From the NCBI GenBank assembly GCA_913047365.1, contig CAJWUK010000008.1, forward strand, positions 1 through 32,799: a stretch of 32,799 bases of DNA, written 5' to 3'. This stretch comes from an uncultured Alphaproteobacteria bacterium (GTDB taxonomy: Bacteria; Pseudomonadota; Alphaproteobacteria; MPNO01; UBA830). Made by a program: the position numbers and the translations under genes. Positions 25,175 to 32,799 of the stretch are shown here, one piece after another. Numbering within the stretch: the stretch's first letter is position 1; each line of letters starts with the position of its first letter. Under the pieces are notes generated by a model, which was not told where the DNA came from, made no database searches, and worked only from the letters and a program-made list of their open reading frames with translations.

Positions 25175-25387
25175 ATGCCCCGGCTGATCTATACGGTACT
25201 GCCGAGCATGAAAAACCGTATCGGACCCGCTTTTTTGAGCGAAACAACGATGATGACGAGAGACAGCAACGCTATTTCGGTTGACTCCACAGCATTGGAC
25301 TCTGTGGTGCAGTTGGGTTGCGCGTTGACGGCGACTGCGCTGCAACTCTCCTTCGGTGATGGGGCTCTCCGACTTAGGTGCCCCTGA
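25175..25387 (+). CDS. Possible leader ORF of leuA
   Basis: An open frame of up to 70 codons in the 400-base gap before leuA, ending TGA at 25385-25387. In-frame starts are also possible at 25208 and 25250, none with a convincing ribosome site. The last 33 residues contain seven leucines (for example LRLRCP at the end), spread rather than in a run. The ORF does not resemble a protein I know. Its interest is its end: the stop lies inside the nested stem structure described at 25371-25443, so a ribosome finishing it would sit on the structure's left arm, the arrangement of an attenuation leader. It may equally be a chance frame. Confidence 0.25.
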   Translation: MPRLIYTVLPSMKNRIGPAFLSETTMMTRDSNAISVDSTALDSVVQLGCALTATALQLSFGDGALRLRCP

Positions 25388-25443
25388 ATACGGCTGCAAA
25401 TTTCGCAGCTCTGTTTGGGGGACAAGTTTCTAACACCTAGGTC
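25371..25443 (+). promoter_or_regulatory. Nested stem structure in the leuA leader (candidate cis-regulatory RNA)
   Basis: Three nested pairings can be drawn. The outer stem is GACTTAGGTG (25371-25380) with CACCTAGGTC (25434-25443): ten positions, one G-U. The middle stem is CCCC (25381-25384) with GGGG (25417-25420). The inner hairpin is GCTGC (25393-25397) with GCAGC (25405-25409), loop AAATTTC. There is no T-run after the outer stem, so it is not an intrinsic terminator. It ends 17 bases before the leuA ribosome site AGGAG. The rest of the 25073-25472 gap holds only the CGTTAAC repeats and the possible leader ORF. Confidence 0.5.
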
Positions 25444-25472
25444 AAACACGAAGAGACACGAGGAGCTCTCCA

Positions 25473-27038
25473 ATGAGCGTCAACACCGAAGCAACCACTA
25501 CCTCAAATAACGTCATAATATTCGATACCACTTTGCGCGATGGCGAACAGTCGCCGGGCGCTTCGATGAATCTGGACGAAAAACTCCGCATTGCGGAGAC
25601 GTTGGAAGAAATGGGCGTAGATGTGATCGAAGCAGGGTTTCCCATCGCATCAAACGGCGATTTTGAAGCCGTGAACGAGATTGCCAAGTTGGTGAAAAAC
25701 TCTACCGTGTGCGGACTGGCTCGTTCCGGTCGTGGTGACATCGAACGCGCGGCCGAGGCATTGAAGCCCGCCGCTAGGTCGAGGATTCATACCTTCATTG
25801 CGACCAGCCCTCTCCACATGAAGTACAAGCTTCAGATGGAGCCTGATGAGGTCTACCAGCACGTAATCGACAGCGTTTCCCATGCCAGGAATTTCACGGA
25901 TGACGTCGACTGGTCTCCGGAAGACGGAACTCGATCCGATCACGATTTTCTTTGCCGCTGCGTTGAGGCGGCGATCAATGCGGGCGCGAGCTGTATCAAT
26001 CTCCCTGACACGGTGGGGTATTCCGTCCCCACAGAATTTGGCGGTTTGATCAAAATGTTGATCGAACGGGTGCCGAATAGCGATAAGGCGATTTTCTCCA
26101 CTCATTGCCACAACGACTTGGGCCTCGCGGTTGCCAATTCACTGGCCGGTGTCGAAGCCGGCGCCAGACAGGTGGAATGCACGATCAATGGTCTTGGCGA
26201 ACGTGCTGGCAATGCGGCTTTGGAGGAGGTCGTGATGGCCTTGCGTACTCGGCCTGACGCGATGCCTTATTCCACAAACATCAAGACCGAGATGATTACC
26301 AAGGCCTCTCGCCTCGTTTCGGCGATCACAGGCTTCACGGTCCAGCCCAACAAGGCGATTGTTGGTGCCAACGCATTTGCCCATGAATCCGGCATCCATC
26401 AGGACGGCATGCTGAAGAACGCGAGCACCTACGAAATTATGACGCCCGACTCTGTCGGTCTGACGGAATCAAAGTTGGTGTTGGGTAAATTGTCCGGACG
26501 CGCGGCATTTCGCGAAAAGCTGTCCGAGCTTGGGTATAACCTGGGCGACAACGCCTTTCAGGACGCTTTCCGGCGGTTCAAATCACTTGCTGATAAAAAG
26601 CGCGAAATCTTCGACGAAGATATTTTGACCCTGGTTGATGACGAAATCGTACGCGGCAATGATCGGATGCAGTTCGTTTCGCTGCAGGTGGTCTGCGGTT
26701 CCGAGGGCCCTCAAACGGCTGAACTGACCCTCGAAGTGGACGGCGATGCCAGGAAAACCAAGGCAACCGGTGACGGCCCCGTAGATGCGACCTTTAATGC
26801 AATCAAGGAGTTGACCGGATACAACGCGCGTCTGCAGCTTTATCAGGTGCATGCCGTCACCGAGGGTACAGATGCCCAGGCGGAGGTAACCGTGCGGCTG
26901 CAAGAAGACGGCAAAACGGTAAACGGGCAGGGTGCTGATACTGACACGCTAGTCGCTTCAGCCCGGGCCTATATTAATGCGCTGAACAAGTTGCTGGTGA
27001 AACGTGAGAAAACGGCGCCCAGTGCGCTTAGTGCTTGA
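25473..27038 (+). CDS. leuA: 2-isopropylmalate synthase
   Basis: The first committed enzyme of leucine synthesis: condenses acetyl-CoA with 2-oxoisovalerate made by the ilv genes upstream. It has 521 residues, the long form with a regulatory domain. Seen: [16 protein letters not shown] (about 17-32) opening the TIM barrel, the metal ligands HCHNDLGLA (about 210), [15 protein letters not shown], and [14 protein letters not shown]. The C-terminal LeuA dimerisation and leucine-binding domain (about 400-505) includes [24 protein letters not shown] seven bases before ATG is a strong ribosome site. A 400-base structured gap separates it from ilvC, suggesting its own leucine-related control. mreB follows after 83 bases. 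Confidence 0.97.
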   Translation: MSVNTEATTTSNNVIIFDTTLRDGEQSPGASMNLDEKLRIAETLEEMGVDVIEAGFPIASNGDFEAVNEIAKLVKNSTVCGLARSGRGDIERAAEALKPAARSRIHTFIATSPLHMKYKLQMEPDEVYQHVIDSVSHARNFTDDVDWSPEDGTRSDHDFLCRCVEAAINAGASCINLPDTVGYSVPTEFGGLIKMLIERVPNSDKAIFSTHCHNDLGLAVANSLAGVEAGARQVECTINGLGERAGNAALEEVVMALRTRPDAMPYSTNIKTEMITKASRLVSAITGFTVQPNKAIVGANAFAHESGIHQDGMLKNASTYEIMTPDSVGLTESKLVLGKLSGRAAFREKLSELGYNLGDNAFQDAFRRFKSLADKKREIFDEDILTLVDDEIVRGNDRMQFVSLQVVCGSEGPQTAELTLEVDGDARKTKATGDGPVDATFNAIKELTGYNARLQLYQVHAVTEGTDAQAEVTVRLQEDGKTVNGQGADTDTLVASARAYINALNKLLVKREKTAPSALSA

Positions 27039-27064
27039 AATTGAAAACGTCACCTACCCCCTTT

Positions 27065-27094
27065 TTGAAACTGGGGCTGGCGACGGAGTGTAAG
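27065..27094 (+). promoter_or_regulatory. Possible mreB promoter
   Basis: TTGAAA (27065-27070), an 18-base spacer and TGTAAG (27089-27094) make an acceptable sigma70 site with a start about 20 bases before the mreB ATG. It lies in the 83-base leuA-mreB gap. Confidence 0.35.
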
Positions 27095-27106
27095 AACGAA
27101 TGATGA

Positions 27107-28162
<1,056 letters not shown>

Positions 28163-28258
28163 GAGCGTCCGGAGTTTATTTGCGTTTCGTTAACGGCCTA
28201 CAACTGATTTTTTGGCGGCATTCCGGCAGAAGGCAGATGGTCGGATCGGAGGAAATTT

Positions 28259-29143
28259 TTGAAATATCGAGCTGAATCGGTTGCAAAGGTCACGGGATCC
28301 GCCCGTGCCTTACTCAACAGGTTTGCTCTGCTGTTTTTCATCATCGCGGCATTTGCGATTATGATGCTCGGTAAAGCGGAAACTGTTGCAGTGGAACGCG
28401 TGCGTGCGGGTGTGGTGGATGTCATGGCACCGGTAATGGCGGCGTTGTCGCAACCAATCGTAACGGTTTCGGCCGGCTTCGACCGCCTCGAAAATTTCTT
28501 CAACGTTTATGAAAAAAACGAACTTCTTCGCCAACAAAATACCAGGTTGCTGGAATGGCAAAGCGCTGCGCTGGCACTCGCGGCAGAAAATTCGACTTTC
28601 CGAAAAATGTTGAACTTCGTCCCCGAACGAGGTGTCTCATTTTCTACAGCGCGGGTTATCGGTGATTCCGGTGGCGTGTTTGTTCGCTCGGTGCTCATTA
28701 ATGCTGGCAGGGTGTCGGGTATTGAAAAAGGTGATGCAGCTGTTACCGGCAGCGGCCTAGTCGGACGGGTCGCGGTATCTGGCCGGCAATCCGGCCGAGT
28801 TCTTCTGATTACCGACCTTAATTCGCGTATTCCCGTTGTTTCCGAGAAAGAACGCCTGCGAGCAATTCTTTCAGGGGATAACAGCAACAGCCCAAGGCTT
28901 TTATTCCTGCCTCCCAACGCCCGTCTGTCAGTCGGAGAACGTGTCGTTACTTCCGGCCACGGTGGGGTTTTTCCGGCTGGCCTTCCGGTTGGAACCATTT
29001 CCAGCATGGAAGGCGGTGCGATCCGGATTCGGCCATTTGTCGACTTTGATACCCTGGAGTACATCAGAGTAATCACGGAATTTCCGGGTGAGGTCGCAGG
29101 ACACATCGTTCCCTCTAACGCAGCGACTTCCCGCGTGAAATGA
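28259..29143 (+). CDS. mreC: Rod-shape protein MreC
   Basis: A bitopic protein that links MreB and MreD to PBP2 and activates it in the periplasm. It has 294 residues. The TTG start at 28259 has GGAGG six bases upstream. Seen: short cytoplasmic N-terminus, one membrane span (FALLFFIIAAFAIMMLG), a coiled coil (about 80-115, KNELLRQQNTRLLEWQSAAL) and the beta-barrel domain with VFVRSVLINAGRVSGIEKGDAAV, GLVGRV and VLLITDLNSRIPV. ATG of mreD overlaps its TGA. The 96-base gap before it holds nothing else clear. Confidence 0.95.
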   Translation: MKYRAESVAKVTGSARALLNRFALLFFIIAAFAIMMLGKAETVAVERVRAGVVDVMAPVMAALSQPIVTVSAGFDRLENFFNVYEKNELLRQQNTRLLEWQSAALALAAENSTFRKMLNFVPERGVSFSTARVIGDSGGVFVRSVLINAGRVSGIEKGDAAVTGSGLVGRVAVSGRQSGRVLLITDLNSRIPVVSEKERLRAILSGDNSNSPRLLFLPPNARLSVGERVVTSGHGGVFPAGLPVGTISSMEGGAIRIRPFVDFDTLEYIRVITEFPGEVAGHIVPSNAATSRVK

Positions 29144-29661
29144 TAAACGCGATCTTCCAGCGGCTGGATCGATCGGCCCGACTGGTAGCACCGTTTTTCC
29201 TGAGTGTGTTTTTCGTTCTGTTGTCGGCGCTTCCCGTTCATTTGCCTGGATATGGCCAAATAGCAATGGACGTTGGCCTGATGACGGTTTTCTATTGGGC
29301 AATCTACCGCCCTGATCTGTTTCCCGCTTTTGCTGCCTTCGCTCTCGGTCTTTGGCAGGACATACTCGTCGGGGATCCGATCGGGCTTCATGCATTGATA
29401 CTTCTATTGGCCAACTGGGCCATCGTGTCCCAGCGAACGTTTATTCAGGGTAAATCCTTTGGCGTGATCTGGTGGTCGTTTTCGCTTGTCGCGTTAGCTG
29501 CCAGCATTTTGTCCTGGATAATTATTTGTGGACTGAACGTCACACTGGTTAGTCCCATGCCAGTGCTATTCCAGGCAGTACTTACCGTCGGCGCTTTTCC
29601 CTTCATGGCATGGATTCTCGCGCGAACGCAGCATGTAATTCTAAAATCGGCCGATGTATAG
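29140..29661 (+). CDS. mreD: Rod-shape membrane protein MreD
   Basis: An integral membrane protein of 173 residues with about five hydrophobic segments (for example LVAPFFLSVFFVLLSAL and SFSLVALAASILSWIIICGL). Sequence conservation in this family is low. The call rests on length, hydropathy, the PDLFPAFAAFALGLWQDILVGDPIGLHAL segment, which fits the MreD pattern, and on its fixed place between mreC and the PBP2 gene. It overlaps mreC by four bases and mrdA by eight. Confidence 0.92.
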   Translation: MINAIFQRLDRSARLVAPFFLSVFFVLLSALPVHLPGYGQIAMDVGLMTVFYWAIYRPDLFPAFAAFALGLWQDILVGDPIGLHALILLLANWAIVSQRTFIQGKSFGVIWWSFSLVALAASILSWIIICGLNVTLVSPMPVLFQAVLTVGAFPFMAWILARTQHVILKSADV

Positions 29662-31531
29662 AGACGCAACCCGGTTTAAGAGATTTACGCGGCGTGTCGC
29701 GCTTTTAGGGGGCGGGAAATTTGTCCTTCTCAGCCTTCTTGCGGGCCGGATGTACCAACTACAGGTCATCGAATCTGACAAGTACAAAACATTGGCGGAG
29801 GAAAACCGGATCAATCTGCGGCTTTTACCTCCGCCACGCGGCAGAATTCTGGACCGGTTCGGCCGTCCCGTGGCCATCAATCAGGAAAATTACCGGGTTA
29901 CGCTGGTTGCCGAGCAGGTAAGCAATGTCGAGGACCTTCTGGATTCTCTGTCGGGGATACTTTCCCTAAGCGATCATGAGCGGCAGAGAATTCTCCGAGA
30001 AGTGCGGCGACGTAGAGACTTTGTTCCCATTACTGTGCGCGAAAATCTGGAATGGGGCGATGTGTCCCGAATCGAGGTTAATGCACCAGATTTGCCGGGA
30101 CTGTCGATTGAGGTTGGTCAGAGCCGTAAGTATCCCTATGCCAGCGATTTTGCCCATGTGTTGGGTTACGTCTCCGCAGTTTCCGAAAATGATGTGACAG
30201 GCGATCCGTTGCTCGAACTGCCGGGTTTCAAGATCGGAAAGAACGGTGTTGAGCGAGTCTTCGATCTCAGCCTCCGCGGCAAGGCCGGTAACAGTCAAGT
30301 CGAGGTGAACGCCATGGGGCGTGTTATCCGGGAGCTTTCCCGTCAGGAAGGCCAGCCTGGAGATGACATCAAATTGACCATCGACCGGGATTTGCAAAAA
30401 CTGGCGGCTGACCGGCTGAAACAGGAAGAAAGTGCGGCCGCGGTTGTGATGGATGTCCACAATGGCGATGTGCTCGTGCTGTCGTCGGTGCCGGGTTTTG
30501 ATCCCAACCGGTTCGTTACGGGTCTCTCCTCCCGCTCCTGGCGGGAGTTGCTGAACGACCCCAGAACGCCACTAATAAACAAGGCGGCATCCGGTCTGTA
30601 TGCGCCCGGTTCCACATTTAAAATGGCGGTTGCTCTTGCGGCCCTGGAAGCCGGGATTGTCGATCAGGATCACGAGGTATTTTGTAGCGGTCACACGCTA
30701 CTCGGAAACACCAAATTCCATTGTTGGGAGAAACATGGTCATGGCTGGCAGGATATGCTGGACGCTCATCAGAATTCCTGCGACGTGTACTTCTACGATA
30801 TCGCCACGCGGGTCGGCGTTGATCGTATCGCCGCCATGGCTAACAAGCTGGGCTTGGGTCGTAAAACCGGTATTGCTTTGCCGGGGGAAAAGAACGGCAC
30901 TATCCCCACAAGGGCTTGGAAAAAGGCGGCTCTAGGCTCTTCCTGGCAATTGGGCGAGACGCTTATCACAGGGATCGGTCAGGGTTTCGTCCTGACCACT
31001 CCGTTACAATTGGCTGTCATGACGTCCCGGCTGGCAAACGGAGGCTTCGCGGTTACGCCGAGGTTGGTCCGTCCACAACTTGACGACGGCCGCTCCGCCG
31101 ATCCGAAGTTTAAGCCAGTAGGAATTTCCGATCGGGCGCTTGATATTATTCGTGAAGGCATGACCCGGGTAACCAACGTTCAACGTGGTACCGCCTATAG
31201 CGCCCGCATCTCCGACAAAGGTATGGAGATGGCTGGGAAAACCGGCACTGCACAGGTGCGCCGTATCAGTAAGGCGGAGCGAGAAACACGTGTTCTTAAA
31301 AACCATGAACGTCCCTGGAAGGAACGTGATCACGCGTTGTTTGTCGGATACGCCCCAACCAAGAATCCCCGATACGCCGCCGCCGTTGTCGTCGAGCATG
31401 GCGGCGGCGGGTCAAAGGTTGCCGCGCCGATCGCCCGCGATCTGCTAAGGGCCACTCAAATGCGCGATCCGTCCGGTAGCGACGCAGTGCCCAACGACGA
31501 ATTTCTGCCGTCGAAAAGCGAAGAGGCCTGA
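29654..31531 (+). CDS. mrdA: Penicillin-binding protein 2 (elongasome transpeptidase)
   Basis: A class B PBP that crosslinks new peptidoglycan along the side wall with RodA. It has 625 residues. Near the N-terminus is a membrane anchor (ALLGGGKFVLLSLLAGRMYQLQVI), then the PBP dimer domain beginning NRINLRLLPPPRGRILDRFG. In the transpeptidase domain the nucleophile is Ser320 in APGSTFKM. The second motif is S-C-D in HQNSCDVYFYD, the SxD form seen in PBP2 rather than SxN, and the third is KTGTAQ. The start overlaps mreD and rodA follows after four bases. Confidence 0.97.
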   Translation: MYRDATRFKRFTRRVALLGGGKFVLLSLLAGRMYQLQVIESDKYKTLAEENRINLRLLPPPRGRILDRFGRPVAINQENYRVTLVAEQVSNVEDLLDSLSGILSLSDHERQRILREVRRRRDFVPITVRENLEWGDVSRIEVNAPDLPGLSIEVGQSRKYPYASDFAHVLGYVSAVSENDVTGDPLLELPGFKIGKNGVERVFDLSLRGKAGNSQVEVNAMGRVIRELSRQEGQPGDDIKLTIDRDLQKLAADRLKQEESAAAVVMDVHNGDVLVLSSVPGFDPNRFVTGLSSRSWRELLNDPRTPLINKAASGLYAPGSTFKMAVALAALEAGIVDQDHEVFCSGHTLLGNTKFHCWEKHGHGWQDMLDAHQNSCDVYFYDIATRVGVDRIAAMANKLGLGRKTGIALPGEKNGTIPTRAWKKAALGSSWQLGETLITGIGQGFVLTTPLQLAVMTSRLANGGFAVTPRLVRPQLDDGRSADPKFKPVGISDRALDIIREGMTRVTNVQRGTAYSARISDKGMEMAGKTGTAQVRRISKAERETRVLKNHERPWKERDHALFVGYAPTKNPRYAAAVVVEHGGGGSKVAAPIARDLLRATQMRDPSGSDAVPNDEFLPSKSEEA

Positions 31532-31535
31532 CCGT

Positions 31536-32675
31536 ATGGGCACGTTCTTTTCCACCCCCCGCTTGAGTCTCGGGCGTAAAATGCTTCAGATTAATTGGGG
31601 TCTAATCCTTATCGTAACCGCGACGGCAGCCATCGGATTGGCCATGTTGTATTCCGCAGCGAACGGTTCCTGGAACCCCTGGGCCGGCCGTCAACTGATC
31701 CGGTTTGGCGTCGGACTAGCAGTTCTGATCGTTATCGCATTGGTCGATATCCGGTTCTGGTGGCGCTATGCCTTCCTGATTTACGGTGCACTTCTCTGCC
31801 TCCTCGTTGCCGTTGAAGTATTCGGGTCGGTGGGCATGGGCGCCCAAAGGTGGATAAACCTAGGCGTTATCCGGTTGCAACCATCCGAACTGATGAAGGT
31901 GGGACTGGTGCTCGCTCTTGCCCGATATTTTCACGGATTGTCGACAGAGGATGTGGGGCGAATTCCGTATCTGATCGTTCCGCTAATTCTGGTCGCTCTG
32001 CCAACGGCGCTGGTCTTGAAGCAGCCTGACCTTGGAACGGCACTGTTCCTGATCATGATCGCCGGCGCAATTTTCTTTGTCGCCGGTGTGAAACTCTGGA
32101 AGTTTGTTGTTGTGCTCGGGGCGGCGGGCGCGGCGGTCCCGATCGTATGGAGCACCCTTCGATCTTATCAGCAAAAACGCATCCTGACGTTCCTGGATCC
32201 GGAGAGCGACCCGTTGGGAGCCGGTTACCACATACTGCAATCGAAGATCGCGTTGGGGTCTGGCGGCATGTTCGGAAAGGGCTTTATGCAGGGATCGCAA
32301 AGCCATTTGAATTTCCTCCCGGAAAAGCAGACCGATTTTATTTTTACCGTGCTGGCGGAAGAACTCGGTATGGCCGGCGGGTTGGCGCTGCTTGGGCTAT
32401 ACGTCCTGATGATGATTTATGGTTTCGCGATCGGTCTGCGGGCACGCACCCATTTTGGCCGGCTAGTGGCGCTGGGGATTACCAGCATGGTGTTCTTCTA
32501 TGTGTTCATCAATATTGCGATGGTGATGGGTCTGATTCCGGTGGTTGGGGTTCCCCTTCCGCTTATTTCCTATGGTGGTACCGCCATGCTGACGCTGATG
32601 ATCGGTATTGGTTTCCTAATCAACGTTTATGTTCATCGTGATGTGACGATTTCCCGAACCGGCGGTGGTGCCTAG
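31536..32675 (+). CDS. rodA: Peptidoglycan glycosyltransferase RodA (SEDS family)
   Basis: A polytopic SEDS protein that polymerises lipid II into glycan strands for cell elongation, paired with PBP2. It has 379 residues with about ten membrane segments. Seen: INWGLILIVTATAAIGLAMLYSAA as the first helix, GAQRWINLGVIRLQPSELMKVGLVLALARYF (about 100-130), and the large periplasmic loop with the conserved aspartate in LPEKQTDFIFTVLAEE (about 260-275). The C-terminal PVVGVPLPLISYGGTAML is the family signature. It is the last gene of the mre operon. A tRNA gene follows 70 bases later. Confidence 0.97.
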   Translation: MGTFFSTPRLSLGRKMLQINWGLILIVTATAAIGLAMLYSAANGSWNPWAGRQLIRFGVGLAVLIVIALVDIRFWWRYAFLIYGALLCLLVAVEVFGSVGMGAQRWINLGVIRLQPSELMKVGLVLALARYFHGLSTEDVGRIPYLIVPLILVALPTALVLKQPDLGTALFLIMIAGAIFFVAGVKLWKFVVVLGAAGAAVPIVWSTLRSYQQKRILTFLDPESDPLGAGYHILQSKIALGSGGMFGKGFMQGSQSHLNFLPEKQTDFIFTVLAEELGMAGGLALLGLYVLMMIYGFAIGLRARTHFGRLVALGITSMVFFYVFINIAMVMGLIPVVGVPLPLISYGGTAMLTLMIGIGFLINVYVHRDVTISRTGGGA

Positions 32676-32702
32676 GCGTTGGCGAAGCCCGAACAAGGCC
32701 TA

Positions 32703-32731
32703 TCGACAGGCCAAATTCCCTCTGCTATATG
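32703..32731 (+). promoter_or_regulatory. tRNA-Lys promoter
   Basis: TCGACA (32703-32708), a 17-base spacer and TATATG (32726-32731) form a strong sigma70-type promoter. The following ctcgcgccgc is a GC-rich discriminator, typical of stable RNA genes under stringent control. The start would be about seven bases before the tRNA. Confidence 0.6.
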
Positions 32732-32745
32732 CTCGCGCCGCTTGG

Positions 32746-32799
<54 letters not shown>

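Noticed and set aside
25189-25473. 94-residue minus-strand ORF in the leuA leader
   Set aside because: No ribosome site or recognisable family was seen, and it runs through the nested stems that explain the sequence better on the plus strand.

Overview
The window is about 33 kb of a chromosome from an alphaproteobacterium, probably Rhodospirillales-like. Three things point there: a permuted two-piece tmRNA beside sspB, the hflK-hflC-DUF2065-degP order, and the chain ilvB-ilvN-ilvC-leuA-mreBCD-mrdA-rodA. Coding density is very high, many neighbours overlap by a few bases, and GTG/TTG starts are common. I see no insertion sequence, prophage, integrase or CRISPR array.

Region 1 (1-2409). The first codons of sspB and the permuted tmRNA gene ssrA lie on the minus strand. 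The tmRNA encodes the degradation tag ANDNDLALAA. Divergent from them are thyA and folA (thymidylate and tetrahydrofolate cycle) and an exported YkuD-type enzyme. SspB is the adaptor that delivers tmRNA-tagged proteins to ClpXP, so tag maker and tag reader are neighbours.

Region 2 (2488-9517). This is an accessory metabolic island: hyuA-hyuB-luciferase-like flavin enzyme on the plus strand, meeting end to end with a second luciferase-like enzyme and a threonine-synthase-like PLP enzyme on the minus strand. It looks like a catabolic pathway for a cyclic amide or related N-compound, with unknown substrate.

Region 3 (9593-14622). This is a lipid or envelope modification locus. A DUF6134 protein and an SDR on the plus strand face a cyclopropane-synthase-like methyltransferase, a DUF1365 protein and an FAD oxidoreductase on the minus strand. 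Each of the two transcription units is preceded by a sequence resembling an RpoE-ChrR (ECF11) promoter: T(G/A)ATCC, exactly 16 bases, then CGTAA. This suggests one singlet-oxygen-type regulon controls both.

Region 4 (14646-21525). Minus strand: an MBL-fold hydrolase and the Mrp/ApbC Fe-S carrier ATPase. Plus strand: hflK, hflC, DUF2065, degP and miaA, a membrane and periplasm quality-control operon with a clear sigma70-type promoter.

Region 5 (21526-27038). Branched-chain amino acid synthesis: ilvB, ilvN, ilvC and leuA. A palindrome and an intrinsic terminator precede ilvB. A 400-base leader with a short ORF and nested stems precedes leuA, and is a candidate attenuator or other cis-acting RNA.

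Region 6 (27089-32799). The rod-shape elongasome mreB-mreC-mreD-mrdA(PBP2)-rodA is followed by the first 54 bases of a tRNA-Lys(CTT) gene with its own promoter.

All functional calls come from motif and family recognition by eye. No database search or folding program was run.
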